NCBI GenBank assembly: GCA_037447655.1
Contig: JBBHKE010000386.1
Location: 1 to 57,500 of the forward strand
Origin: Zygnema cylindricum
Taxonomy: Eukaryota; Streptophyta; Zygnematophyceae; Zygnematales; Zygnemataceae
Direction: 5' to 3'
DNA length: 57,500 nt
This document shows positions 1-10,841 of the stretch, piece by piece (positions within the stretch are counted from its first letter, which is position 1; each line of letters opens with the position of its first letter). The notes beneath the pieces are model-generated. The model had not been told where the DNA came from. It made no database searches and was given only the letters and a program-made list of their open reading frames with translations. The position numbers were made by a program, and so were the translations under genes.

Positions 1-39
1 CAGTAAACTTCCTCTGTGAAAAAGTTATATCACATAAAC

Positions 40-560
40 TACACCGCGCATCGTTATTAGTGTCAAAGTTTAAATAGTGTGTAAGTAAATATACCGTCGT
101 TGACGCTAATTAAGAAATTTTTTTATAAAAAAAAAAGGTGTATTCTAATTTCGGCGTTTATGCTAATTTGGGAACAGCAAAAATGGAATATTCGTTGTAC
201 GATTGTATACATTAATAAATGTATCCGTAAAAAATATTAAAAATCGTACGCTGTCGTGAAATATAAATATTCGTACATGTAAGACTAATTTACGTGTCAG
301 AACAATCCCGTTTTTCTAGCGCACGATCCTATGCGTGCGCGTCTGATTTAACTCATTTTTTGTAAAATTTTCACTTGAAAAAGTACATTTATGTACGGTT
401 GACATCGACCGTACACCACACTATTTAGATATTACACTGGCCTTACACAAAATGGTACCTTATTTAACGCCAGAAAAATTAAAATCATATATCCCATTTG
501 AGGAAAAAATCAAAATTTAAGAACTCCAAACTGCGTCAAGAACTAATAACGATGCGTGTA
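40..560. mobile_element. MITE, family M (TA-bounded, imperfect terminal inverted repeats)
   Basis: The left end reads TACACCGCGCATCGTTATTA and the right end is its reverse complement apart from a 2-nt gap (TACACGCATCGTTATTAG on the minus strand). The same end type bounds 20186-20384 and 27527-28520. The interior is AT-rich with no coding potential. TA at both borders fits a Tc1/mariner-type non-autonomous element, but no transposase is present to prove it. Confidence 0.5.
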
Positions 561-699
561 GAGTTCATTACCTAATTGTTTTTTGTTTTTACTCTAATTT
601 TTTCATTATCAACTACCACCATGCGTACTTATCAGAAATGCCCGCTGGCATTACGTGGGCCAACATTTTTAGTGACGATCACTTGTGGCCTTTTCCGCC

Positions 700-1240
700 T
701 TTTGTAGAAGAAAGTACGGAAAGAGTAAGTACGGAAAGAGTTAGTACGGAAAGTGTAAGTACGGAAAAACCAGCCAGGTACTCACAATACGACGCCAATG
801 CCCAGGCTGGGAACAGTGCAGGTTTAAAGTTTAAACGCTGATCAGCAAAACGTTTAAACTTTGCTAAAACGTTTATATCCATCAAAAGAAAACCTAAGGT
901 GTGTCTGCAGTCACTTTCTTTCACTTTTGAGGGTAAATTTCGTGCGACATGATGAAGAGCGTACGGAAAAAAACACGAAATTCGCACTGAATCGGAGAGA
1001 ATCCCGCGGACGTGGAAAGATTCTCCTCAGAGGCAGCGTTACTGGAGGTGACGTTTTCCTCCCATTTTTGGTCCAATCATATGCAGAGAACGATTCCTTT
1101 CCTTCCACGACGCAATGTCACGACAAATTTACGATCTAGTCTGACGTGTCAGATTCTAATCTGTACTACGTGACATATACAGCTGGCATCTCGAGAGTAC
1201 GTGTGCCGTTGGAGTACGCTTTGTACTTTTTATTCATCGG
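700..1240. repeat. Dispersed repeat R2, copy 1, with a 15-bp tandem repeat
   Basis: This stretch resembles 23490-23900 in the same orientation. Shared blocks include the CCAGCCAGG segment, paired GTTTAAAC-like motifs, the GGTGT(G/T)TC...AGTCAC block and the ACATGATGAA block. At about 716-765 a unit like AGTACGGAAAGAGTA repeats four times. Short open frames here contain the repeat and look fortuitous. Class unknown. Confidence 0.55.
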
Positions 1241-1807
1241 TTCGCACCTGGACACTTAAGCAAAACCAGATGGTGACACGTGTGAACCTTAGATGTTGAC
1301 ACGTGTGAAGAGCTAATATTTGGGCGCGTTCTTTGTCTCTGTTTGACTTTCGCCGATGGAACCTTAAAAGGTGTTGGAGTTTCACCATATGTACGAACAG
1401 AATGATGTCCGACATGGCTTGTCACAAACGAGTCAATGAAAAATATTTGTCTTTATCGTCAAAACAGTCGTCATACCCGCAAAAAAGACAAAATTTAGTT
1501 GCCGTGTAGCATGACAGTCTTTGATTCACTTTCGGCAACATGTGCTAATTGGAGGTGGGTACTGCCAAAAAAAACAAAAATCTTCTGGAAACAAAATGTA
1601 CGAATCATCCAAATCGTGTATCGGTGCTTTCTGATTGGGCCGTTACTAAGTGAGGTCACGTCATGGGGTCCTTATGAGGTCATTTTGACTTTCTCGATGA
1701 TCTTCTTGTCGTACATTATAACGCCCTATAGCGCTGTCCAACGACCATATTTGTACGGAATGGAGACATTACCATGTGTTAAAGCATCGGGGATTTAATG
1801 TCGTTTA
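1241..1807. other. Intergenic, no gene recognised
   Basis: AT-rich sequence with short open frames (for example 1499-1798) that show no recognisable domain. Confidence 0.5.
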
Positions 1808-2268
1808 CATCATAGTTCAAAAGTAGGCGTTTTTTTGTAGGCCTTTTGTAGGCCGCCTTTAGCGTAAGTTGTGCTACAGGCTTTCCATGTGATCTTCTTA
1901 GATCGCTACTTTGATCAGTGACCGTCCGATCGTCCGAATCTGACGATAGTCCTATCGTAAGTTGTGTTATGGGCTTTTCATGTGACCTTCTTAGATCGCT
2001 ACTTTGATCAAAAACCGTCCGATCGTCCGAATCTGACGGTTTAAATAAAAAATACCTCAAAACTCACAGAAAAATATTTTTTTGTTCGAATGTTTTTCAA
2101 AATTTAGACATGACGTTTAATTCTCTATCGATCGATGTGCAACTCAACCCTATTACTTTTTTTTTTCATTTTGTGACCAATACAATATGGGTCTTAAGGT
2201 CATATTGTATGTTTTGCGTACAATAGGCATATTGTATGGGCCTACTTTCACCTACTTTAAAACTATGG
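1808..2268. repeat. Dispersed repeat R1, copy 1
   Basis: About 460 bp closely match 52773-53229 in the same orientation, from TTCAAAAGTAGGCG to the CACCTACTTTAAAA block. Inside is a direct duplication of about 93 bp (roughly 1865-1957 and 1958-2046). On the minus strand the duplication stays open as a repeated motif of about 31 residues that contains SSDLRRSH and QLT. The other copy also keeps that frame open. Identity unknown. Confidence 0.7.
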
Positions 2269-2414
2269 TTTAAATCCAAAATTAAATCCCCAAAAGAAAA
2301 ATCTTTTACAGTACGAAAAAATTGCTTTTGCCATAGTACCATAAAAGTCAACTTGATACTTTCGCTGTATTTGAGTTTTGTTACACGTTTTCGCGTTTTA
2401 CGATAGTCCACTCA

Positions 2415-2530
2415 GGGTATGTGCCCATGTAAGCAGTAATTAGAATAACTATTTTGGATTTTAGAGAAGATCCTCGTAATACTTTTCAGAGAGTTCCAAT
2501 GTTTGAGAATGAAATGAATAGATTTTAACT
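2415..2530. mobile_element. Fragment of family E inverted-repeat element (left end)
   Basis: Starts GGGTATGTGCCCATGT and continues with a diverged copy of the subterminal sequence seen at 28626 and 44545 (TTTTGGATT, AGAAGAT, ACTTTTCAGAG, TTCCAATGT). No matching right end was found before the copia LTR at 2991. Confidence 0.5.
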
Positions 2531-2990
2531 CCAAAAAGGCGTTGGTAAGACCATCAAAGTACAAAACATGATTGTCACTCAAAATAATTGATGACCAAAG
2601 AAGGTAAAAGACCAAAATCCTAAAGGACTAAAACATAGAAATGGGGTGTTTAAAAGCCCAAAAAAACAAAATCATAAAAACAAGTACAACAAAAACGAAA
2701 CCGTTGAAACACTACAAACTACCCTAGAAACTGAAGCCTGACAACTACAAACATCGACACAACAAAATTTGGCACCAGATTTTTGAGGAGCCGCCGAGGA
2801 GATTACACGAGATGTCAACAACTCCGTCGGTTCAAGTCTCGGAATTTCAAGAGGGGAAAATAATAAGCAAGAGATTGAGTGAAGCCGGAAGACTTTTTGC
2901 ATTTTCTGCGAGCTCAGGGAAGCCCTTTATCTGCCAAAAAAGATATAAAACCAGCAGCCAAAAAGCATAAGGTTTAGCGATCATATTACC
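2531..2990. other. Intergenic, no gene recognised
   Basis: A- and AAAAACC-rich sequence without a convincing open frame, up to the family C LTR. Confidence 0.4.
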
Positions 2991-3410
2991 TGTTAAGGGG
3001 AATTTCACGCTATGGATTTCTCTCTTGGATAAGTACGTCCACTTTAGCTTTTTTTTTCCTAAGTGTGCTTGACCGTGTTCCACTAGTTAGTGCTTTGTCC
3101 ACTTTAGTCTTTGTCCTATGTCAACATGTCCGTAGTCCATTTATTCAAGTGAAATCTCTTGATTCCACGTTTAGTCTTTTCTTTCTTTTTCTTTCGTTGG
3201 TCAAACTTTGACTAATAGATTTGGTCTTTGTGTAGCCGCCCAAATCTATTTTATGTAGCGTAGTTCATCACTATCCACGATAATCAGCATTGTGATACTT
3301 TGTATAAAAGGATCTCGTTCCATAATGAAATTGTCACTCGATCATAAAATTCCCAAATGCTTTTATACTTTTTGTCTTTTATTATGGCGTCCAATAATCC
3401 TAGTCCTATA
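2991..3410 (+). mobile_element. Copia family C, first LTR
   Basis: Begins TGTTAAGGGGAATTTCACGC and ends just before a GGTTATGAGCC primer-binding-like site. It is matched along its length by 4741-5168 (for example AAGTACGTCCACTTT, CACTAGTTAGTG, TTTCGTTGGTCAAACTTTGA, GTGTAGCCGCCCAAAT). TATAAAAGGATCTCGTT at about 3302-3318 is a plausible TATA box and start region. The right border is inferred from the primer site and not from a CA dinucleotide. Confidence 0.65.
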
Positions 3411-4640
3411 GGTTATGAGCCAAACCACACACTTCCAACGATATCTGGAAGTTCGTTGGTTCATATTTCTACAATTGGTCATTTTTTGCCATGCATCTTT
3501 TTAAACTAGAGAAAGTTTGGGATCTTTTCACTGGCGCATCTAAACCGCCAGTCATTAATGTTATTGATGACGCAATAGCCAAAACAACCAAAACTACAAA
3601 AATCGCAAAATGGAATCAAAGCAATCTATTGTTTGAGATAGTAGCCTCGCATTTGGAACTATACTATTGATGCCACCATGAAGAAAGAAGGTTTCACTCA
3701 TATTGATGGTGACTTTAGCATATATTCCCATGGTTCAAATGCTTCCTTAATCTCCACTGTCAAACTCCCTCTTCAGCGTCATTTTGACATGATCGACATG
3801 TGTGAACTTACCTACTACCTTGGATTCCAAGTCCTCTGTAATCTCTCCACTAAGACTCTTTGCCTTTCTCATGAAACAATCATCTCTGATCTCCTCGACC
3901 GTTTTAGCATGTCTGATTACTCTTCTATCTCCACCCTCTTTGATACCATTCCTCTCTTGTCACCTCCACCGACACCCACCTCTCCCCTCCCCTTCATGCT
4001 ACTTATCACTTTATGGACCGTGCTCTTATATATGCCATGCAAATAACTCGGCCAGATATTGCTACCGCAGTTACGAAACTTAGTTAATTTCTTTAGCGAC
4101 CTTCTCCCGATCATCTTGCAACTTCTAAACAGATATTTAGGTATCTTCAAGGCACTTAATTCATATGCCTAACTTACTCCTCCTCTGATTCTACTGCCCT
4201 CCTCGGCTTTGTTGACTCCGATTGGGCCCAAGATAAGCTATCCCGCTGTTCTACTACTGCCTCGTGTTTTTTATTGAGAAATGGGTGCATTTCTTGGTCT
4301 TGCAGGAAGCAACCTACTACATCTTGCTCCAGTACTGAGGTCGAATACATGGGTGTATGGGTGTATGCCATGCCGCCCATGAAGCTGTTTGGCTCTGATC
4401 CCTTCTCGCCAATCTTGGTTTTTCTCCCTTTCGTCGCGCTCCTATCTACTTTGACTCTCAAGGCGCCCTCGCTTTGATCAAGAATCTAGTTCACCAGAAG
4501 CGCACCAAGCACATTGACATCTAATACCATTATTCTCGAAGCGTGTTGAGGGTGGCACCCTTCAATTTCTCTATGTGAAATCTACAGATGAAGTTGTTGA
4601 TTTTCTCACTTAGGCTCTTCATCGCCCTCATTTTGAGCAG
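3384..4640 (+). pseudogene. Copia family C internal remnant: gag start fused by deletion to RT/RNase H
   Basis: ATG at 3384 opens a diverged gag amino terminus (MASNNPSPIGY..., compare 5142). After about 3650 the middle of the element is missing. 3678-4046 encodes a late reverse transcriptase part with ELTYYLGFQV and SHETIISDLLDRFSM. 4010-4350 holds RNase H blocks in shifted frames: ITRPDIATAV, then FVDSDWAQDK, then STEVEYMG. About 4440-4640 matches the RNase H tail (ALALIKNLVHQKRTKHIDI). Several stops and frameshifts make it dead. Expected order is gag-PR-IN-RT-RH; PR, IN and most of RT are deleted. Confidence 0.75.
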
Positions 4641-4740
4641 CATTGTTTCTCCTCCGTCCTTCGTCCCCCTCTTTCCTCCTAGTTCTTCCATTACCCTTTT
4701 TCCTTCTAAATACTCCTTGTAGTTTTTGATTGAGGGGGGG

Positions 4741-5168
4741 GTTTAAGGGTAATTTCACGCTAGGGATTTCTCTTTTGAATAAGTACGTCCACTTTCACTT
4801 ATTTTGCCCTAAGTTTACTTTACCGTATTTCACTAGTTAGTGTTTTGTCCACTGTAGTCTCTCTTGTCCTAAGTTAATATGTCCATACTCCACTTATTCA
4901 AGTGCTTGTACATTTGGTGTTTCTCTTTTTTTTTCTTTCGTTGGTCAAACTTTGACTATTAGATTTGGTTTGTGTAGCCGCCCAAATATACTTTGTGTAG
5001 CGTAGTACAGTACTATCCACAGTAATTAACATTTTGTCACTTTTTATTTTGTCACTTTTTATTAAAGGATCTCGTTTCATAATGAAATTATCAATCTCGA
5101 TCACACAATTCCAAATGTTTTGACTCTCTCTGTCTTTTATGATGGCGTCCAATAATACTACTCTCATA
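4741..5168 (+). mobile_element. Copia family C, second LTR
   Basis: Follows a G-rich tract (GAGGGGGGGG, about 4730-4740) that fits a polypurine tract. It matches the LTR at 2991-3410. The leading TG is lost (GTTTAAGGGTAATTTCACGC). It is followed at 5169 by GGTTATGGGTC, a site like the half-tRNA primer-binding site of families A and B, and then by a second gag start. It is therefore shared by two tandem elements. Confidence 0.65.
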
Positions 5169-5775
5169 GGTTATGGGTCAAACCACGCAACTTCCAATAA
5201 TATTCAGAAGTTCGATGGTTCAAATTTCTATGATTGGTCATTTTTTGCCATGCATCATTTTCAGTAAGAGAAAATTTGGTATTTTTTCACTGGCGCATCT
5301 AAACCACCAGTCATTAATGCTGCAGATGCACGGCGACCAAAACAACCAAAACTTGAAAAATCGCAGATTTTTTTACAACCCTACCATCTTAAAAATCTTT
5401 TTATCAAGTGTTAGCCTCCATTATGCTTTAAATGCTTGTTTAGACGATTTTTCCCTTTACCATTTACACTATGGGAATTTAAATAGCGCAATTTGTTTTT
5501 TCCAAATCTTGTAACCAGAATCAACTCTTTTTCTAACAAAAAATTGGATTTTTTTCATGGGTGCATTCAAAGCAAAATGCCACGTCAATCTTTCCGTATT
5601 AGTACTACCATTATCACGAAAACACGTACTCTCATTCACGCCAACGTTTGCGGTCCCATGCGCACACACAGTTTTGGTTGCTCCTTTAAATTGAATTTCA
5701 AAACTCTATACAAAGTCACCTATACCAATTATGATATCAAAACATTCTATAAAAACATCATAGCGACATTATGAT
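5142..5775 (+). pseudogene. Second copia family C body, truncated: gag start and integrase fragment
   Basis: ATG at 5142 lies 27 nt before the primer site and reads MASNNTTLIGYGSNH..., then QKFDGSNFYDWSFFAMHHF, the copia gag amino-terminal motif. A stop follows after HHFQ. 5493-5774 contains CIQSKMPRQSF, and HANVCGPM, where copia integrases have C-x-x-C-x-x-x-K and H-T-D-V-C-G-P. The first catalytic Asp reads Asn here. Everything between gag and integrase is deleted, and no 3' LTR follows. Confidence 0.7.
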
Positions 5776-6299
5776 CCACCTATTGGGCCAATTTAACCTA
5801 ACGAAGTAACAAAGGAAAAAAAAAAAAAAAAAAAACAAACAAAAGAGATGCTAAGTAGAAAATCACTAAAAGAGAGTATTTTTTTCTAACACAAACACCG
5901 GTTAAAGAACATTCATTTCCATTATTATTATTATTTTTCTTTTATTTTGAGATAAACTTAGTATAACTCCCATAGACATGCGCTAAAAGGGCTAAATTGT
6001 TCAAATTTTAACAAGAAGTTTTGCATTTATATTTTCCCTAATTCGCCCCAACTTTGCCTTAAAGTTGCTTGTATTTGCCGTGAAGTTCGTGTTAAAAAAT
6101 ATACATATTCTCCCTAAACAAAACACATATTGTATTTAAAATTACGGTATAGAGAGTATAACTTAATCAAAACCCAAAAAAAATGTCGCTTAAATTAGGA
6201 GTTTATCAAAATTGTACGGCACCCAAATCGCAAAATTGCGCAAGAAACATGCAAATGTACAAAACTCCAAAAGTTTCACAAACTGGAAGGTTCCAATTT
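5776..6299. other. Intergenic, AT-rich, no gene recognised
   Basis: Contains a poly-A tract near 5816-5836 and scattered A/T runs. It lies between the copia fragment and the 3' end of the esterase gene. No clear polyadenylation signal could be chosen from the many AT-rich words. Confidence 0.4.
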
Positions 6300-6585
6300 T
6301 TACGCTGAAAAATAAAGCATCTTGCCTCGAAAAAAAAAATAGGAAAAGGACAAAGAAATCCTAATTATCATTTTGAGTTCCATTCGAATTGTTGCAGCCA
6401 AATTTGCGCATATTGAATGTCTCTCGCAACGGATCGTCATATTCTTTGTATCGACAACTTCTTTTACATTTGTGTCTAGAAATATTGTTCTTTGATTAAC
6501 GGCGTCCGTTTTCCCATTTTGGTTTACCCTCGACGGACATCGCTGTCCATGCATTCAAAACTACACCAGCAAGTTTTACTTCTTC
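6300..6585 (-). CDS. Esterase exon 9 (carboxyl terminus), with a frameshift
   Basis: Acceptor TTTTTCAG|GAAGAA, phase 0. Begins EEVKLAGVVLNAWTAMSVEG, matching the E-E-x-x-L...W-x-x-F/M helix near the family's carboxyl end. A shift of one base at the AAAATGGG run near 6518-6530 moves the continuation (NQRTIFLDTNVKEVVDTKNM, then RCERH) into another frame, which stays open to TAA at 6302-6300. The last 25 or so codons are low complexity and the true stop may lie earlier. Confidence 0.75.
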
Positions 6586-6958
6586 CTGAAAAACAAAACA
6601 AAACGAAACAAAAAAACAAAAACTAGACGTCATTCAAGTCATCAAGATGGGACAATGGCCTTAGTGGATCCATACTAATCTTGGTTTTCGGATTTTGGCT
6701 CCTCCAAAAAATTTAACGCTAAAAGAGAGATATTGAAGGATTTATGAATTGAAAAGAGACTGCTAAAAGAAGAAATGAATGAAATAAACTTTCCGAGGAA
6801 AAAATGTACATTTTTGTATATATGAAGTAATACTCGAGAGATGTCAACTTAACTAAAAACTGCACAAAAATGAGGAGCAAATCCGTACACTGCCTACCGT
6901 TAATATAGTTGATAGCACTAATTCGGTCGTGACTTTTTTTCGGCCGGAAGATCACAAA

Positions 6959-7013
6959 ATAGTGTTAACAACACTATTTAAAGGAATGGACTACAATCTG
7001 CCACGTCTCATCT
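6959..7013. mobile_element. Fragment of MITE family M core in esterase intron 8
   Basis: TTAACAACACTATTTAAAGG then ATCTGCCACGTCTCA matches the core of the MITE at 20186-20384 (TTAACAACGCTATTTAAGTA...ATCTGCCACGTCTCA). The ends cannot be placed here. Confidence 0.5.
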
Positions 7014-7259
7014 TGCGCCACATCAATATTAAACATTATGATGTCGCATTAAACATACTATGAATATTATATGTTGTGATATCACATTAACGGACTAAAT
7101 AGTATTATGTATTTATTATTCCGCATAAACATTTGTAAATCCTAAGGCTAATCACGGTGGGGACAACCTAGCCTATTTTTTTTTTTATGTTCTTTAATAT
7201 AGATAAACAAACAAATAGATAAATAAATTTAAATGAAAATAAAGAACCTCAACCGCCGT

Positions 7260-7490
7260 ACAAGTTCCCAACCCGGTCTTTAAATCAACCGAACGGTCAA
7301 AACCTCAAACCAAGAATACGGCCGTCAGAAAACAACCGTCAAAAATAAAAGCCAAACTACGGCCGCCAGAAAAAGTCAGGAAGTGGCCTCTAAAAAACGT
7401 AAGTCAAAAAACGGCCGCGAAGTAAAAACGTTAAAACACGGACGTCGAAAAACAGACGTCGAGAAACGGCCGTCGACGTCCAAAAAACTA
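7260..7490. repeat. Degenerate GGCCGTC / AAAAACG repeat in esterase intron 8
   Basis: Short GC-rich cores (ACGGCCGTC, ACGGCCGCC, GACGTCGA) alternate with A-runs about every 15-20 bases directly behind the exon 8 donor. Open frames on both strands here are by-products of the repeat. Confidence 0.6.
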
Positions 7491-7492
7491 AC

Positions 7493-7775
7493 CTCCGTAA
7501 AAGTACAAAGCCCCGTCGTAAATTCCCCGATCGGCATAAGTCCAAAAACAAAGTACAGCTCGCACGCGTGGTGTGCACGCAAGTACGTCCACTCCGGGGG
7601 ACACGAGGGAGTGGCTCCCCAGCGGTACTGCCACGTGGCACTGTCTGAAGATTCCGTACGAGCGTGGCACTGTCTGAAGATTCCGTACGAGCCAGCTGGC
7701 GATTGTAGATAGGACAACCGAAGGAAATGTCGGTCACAATTTGGGACAATCGGGTGAGAGAAGGCTCAGGGTCAC
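7493..7775 (-). CDS. Esterase exon 8 (catalytic histidine), with a 29-bp duplication
   Basis: Acceptor with a long pyrimidine tract (CCCTCCCTCCAG|GTGACC) and donor GGAG|GTTAGT. Encodes DPEPSLTRLSQIVTDISFGC, PIYNRQLA, then after the duplication WGATPSCPPEWTYLRAHHAC and ELYFVFGLMP. The second His of AHHACE aligns with the family's catalytic His. The 29-bp tandem duplication (7635-7692) throws the two halves out of frame. Without one copy the exon would be 254 nt and join exon 9 in phase 0. Confidence 0.85.
7635..7692. repeat. Perfect 29-bp tandem duplication in esterase exon 8
   Basis: Two identical head-to-tail units (7635-7663 and 7664-7692), each starting GTGGCACTGTCTGAAGATTC. 29 is not a multiple of three, so the frame is broken between the Asp and His parts of the exon. 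Perfect identity means it is very recent, or an assembly artefact. Confidence 0.95.
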
Positions 7776-8355
7776 CTGGAGGGAGGGAGGGAGGGAGAGG
7801 AGGAAGAGGGTAGAGACAGGGAGTGAGAGCCGAATCGAAAAGAGAGAGGGAGGGAGGGAGGGATCTGGAAAATCTGAGGGGTAAAGGGAAAGGGAGAAGG
7901 AGAAAAAATTTACTCGCAAAGAATTTTGAGATATATATAGGAACAGAAGGAGGTAGAGAGAGGGAAAGGAGGAGACGGAGGGAGGTGGGAGAGAGGGGTC
8001 TATGGATAGTTGAGAGAAAATATACTCATAAACAATAGAAAGTTGGTGAAAGCGGGAGAGAGGGAGAGAGAAAAGCTACTCAAAAACGACAGGATATTGG
8101 GGAAGGAGAGGGAGGGGGAGAGAATAGCTGAAGAAAACAATGGGAAGTTGGGAAAAGAGAGGGAGAGGGAAAGAAATTTAGGGTTGACAGAGAATATCCT
8201 TAGAACCTATAGGAAGTTGAGCAAGGACAGGGAAGGAGAAAAAATGTACTCCAAAACAGTAGGAAGCCGAGAAAGGAGAGAGAGTGAGAGAGGGAGAGGG
8301 AGAGGGAGAGAGAGAGGGAGAGGGAGAGGGAGAGGGAGAGGGAGAAAAAATTTAC
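7776..8355 (-). repeat. Intron 7: array of diverged copies of the exon 7 end and splice donor
   Basis: On the minus strand about seven blocks run from a (T)CAACTTCC...TTGTTT-like segment through GAGTA(A/T)A-TTTTTCTCC into a CCCTCT tract. The first is the real exon end (TTTGCAAGTAAATTTTTTCT). The clearest copy, near 7895-7935, reads TTTGCGAGTAAATTTTTTCT. The others are more diverged. Confidence 0.65.
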
Positions 8356-8522
8356 TTGCAAACAAAGATTTGGGATAGACATCGAGGATGTAAGATGGAT
8401 CGACTCCGGAATATAGTTCCTCCAAACCTTCTAAATTGTGACAAATGTCACGTTTTCAACTCCAAAATGTACATTCAAAGAAACCATTTCCTCGTCGACC
8501 GTGGTTCCCACCATGTACGGAA
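8356..8522 (-). CDS. Esterase exon 7 (acidic catalytic residue), with a frameshift
   Basis: Acceptor TTTTCAG|TTCC and donor GCAA|GTAAAT. The first part reads PYMVGTTVDEEMVSLNVHFG; by family comparison the Glu after Asp in VDE is the acid of the catalytic triad. The second part, LEELYSGVDPSYILDVYPKS and LFA, is in another frame. The switch falls near 8427-8445 and equals one missing base. Phase 1 at both ends. Confidence 0.8.
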
Positions 8523-9064
8523 CTGAAAACAAAGTATAGTTAAAAAAACAAATCGAATCAAATTAAATCATATGAAATTAAATTGAACCGAATCAAATTT
8601 AAAAAAAATCGAACAAGAAGGAACTTGAAAAAAAATTAAAGAAAAATGAAATCAAGTAAAATGGAATAAAATGACAACATTAACAAAAACAAGGGAGAAA
8701 TACAAAACAAAAACAAAAATCAGGAAAACTGACACATAGGAAAATAACATTAACTACGGAATTTGAAGAAAAGAAAAAAAGGAAAAACAAACGAAAAACA
8801 CAAAAAAAAAGAGGGGAAAAAGACAGACATGGAAAACCAAAATAAGCAAAAACAAAATAAAAAAAAAAACTAAAAATCAAACTAAAATCACAGAAATTAA
8901 AGCAGCTTCAACGATCGAAATGACAAAAATTCATCCCAACATCTTTACTACCAAATTAAAATGAGAATAATTTATTGGGAGAGGGGGAGGGAGGGGGAGA
9001 GAAAGAGGGAGAGAGAGAAAGACACACCCGCACACACACACAGAGAGAGAAAGTCCTTCCTTAC

Positions 9065-9312
9065 CTTTATTGAACTTTCCTTGCTTCAAAGCTTCACGAG
9101 GTTGTAAAGGAATCGTGACTCTGTCGACGACATAATCGAAAGTTTGAAACCGATCTCGAAAAGAACACGGGGCTAAATTCCTTATAAAGAGTTGTCGTGA
9201 GATTGTACAGAGTTTTCCACGGAACGGAACGGAGGCATTTCAGCTCCGTTTCGGGACTTCCGTTTCCGTCACAGTTCACTAATGGCAAAAAAAATTCCGT
9301 CAAGTCATACGA
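9065..9312 (-). CDS. Esterase exon 6, with a one-base frameshift
   Basis: A T-rich tract and TTTGCAG|TCG form the acceptor; the donor is AAAG|GTAAGG. The first frame encodes SYDLTEFFLPLVNCDGNGSP, then ELKCLRSVP, and ends around FSPVF. About 80 bases later the family block FDYVVDRVTIPLQPREALKQ and GKFNKG is found in the next frame. One extra base near the TTCTTTTCG run (about 9155-9165) explains the shift. With it set aside, the exon ends in phase 1, as exon 7 requires. Confidence 0.82.
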
Positions 9313-9446
9313 CTGCAAAAAAAAAAAAATGACGAAGGAAAAAATAAAAGACGTGAAAAGAAGGAGAGGAAGAGGGTGAGGGTGAGGGAGAAGGAGAAGG
9401 AGAGGGAGAAGGAGAGGGAGAAGGAGGAGGAGAGAAAGAGTGGATT

Positions 9447-9590
<144 letters not shown>

Positions 9591-9595
9591 AGTAC

Positions 9596-9702
9596 CTGAT
9601 CTAAAGTGGGCAGATCCACACAGGGGGGGCTCTCACTGATCGCGGAATGAAATAATCCGGTAGATGTTGGAGACACAAGGTTCATTTCCACACCTTGAGC
9701 AC
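9596..9702 (-). CDS. Esterase exon 5
   Basis: Acceptor CGACAG|GTGCT and donor GATCAG|GTACTC, 107 nt. The first two bases complete the Gly codon of GNSAG. Encodes AQGVEMNLVSPTSTGLFHSA, then ISESPPCVDLPTLDQ, matching the SP...GLF.(K/R)AI block that follows the nucleophile elbow. The intron after it starts directly with CT repeats. Confidence 0.88.
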
Positions 9703-10153
9703 CTGTCGTATTTAAAGTACAATATTTTTTCTTTTAAACACAATATTTTTTAAATGCAATAGATTAACCCTTAAAAAAAGGGGGGGACACGAGTGAATAA
9801 TTAGCGAAGAAATAACCTTACAAATATGCTACTGGAACATAAGTTTTAGTATGAGTTTTGTAAGCTTTTTTTTGTTTTTCGAAGTTTTACAAAGAAATTT
9901 CAATTTAATTAACTTCTGAGTTTGGAAAATAATGGATCGAAAATTGTAAACTGGGATCTTTTACTGTTTTTGGAGGAATTTTCCAAAGGAATGAACATCG
10001 ATCTTTTAAAAATAAAATTTATCATAAATCAAAAATTTTACGATGAAATGTCATTATGAGTTAAACATTTCACTCGAATTCAGCGAATTTCTCTGAAATA
10101 CCTATAAAAGCCACCTAAAAACCACATGTTTGTTTATTATGTTTTATGGTTCA

Positions 10154-10420
<267 letters not shown>

Positions 10421-10529
10421 TTAACACAACAACAAGATCAAGTGCGAAAAGCAAAGAGCACAAGCACGTGAACAGGGAGTAGGCAATGCTGAAGAACGGG
10501 AAGGAGAAAAATAACACCATACAAGGACA

Positions 10530-10748
10530 TCAACAACGATGACCATACCCATAGCAATAACAACAATAATAACAGAACCAATTACAATTACCATAACGAC
10601 AACGATAACCATAATCATAACAATACCAATAACCATAGCGATAACACTAACCATAATCGTAACGATACCCATAACAAAAACGATAATGGCAAGATAACAA
10701 AAGCATTAACAATAACGCGAACAAGAACAACAACAACAACAACAACAA
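10530..10748. repeat. ACAATAACCATA-type simple repeat in esterase intron 3 and neighbouring intron 2
   Basis: Imperfect AAC/ATAACC repeats fill the intron between exons 3 and 4 and end in a perfect (CAA)n run just behind the exon 3 donor. A second CT-rich tract (10880-10975) lies in intron 2. Confidence 0.85.
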
Positions 10749-10768
10749 TTTTTGGTGTGAGAACTAAC

Positions 10769-10841
10769 CCCAATTTCCGGTTGTGTTAGATTCATCCCAT
10801 GTGGCCTGATGCGCCAAATACCCCATTGGACCCCTCCGAAA
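10769..10841 (-). CDS. Esterase exon 3
   Basis: Acceptor GTGCAG|TTTCGG and donor TGGG|GTTAGT, 73 nt, phase 0 in and phase 1 out. Encodes FRRGPMGYLAHQATWDESNT then TGNW. This matches the NYRxGPxGFL...GN block of the family, although the usual Asn-Tyr before R-G-P is not kept. Confidence 0.82.

Noticed and set aside
7383-7749. Overlapping open frames of about 110 codons on both strands
   Set aside because: The plus-strand frame is a shadow of esterase exon 8 and the GGCCGTC repeat. The minus-strand frames are pieces of exon 8 extended by chance beyond the splice sites.
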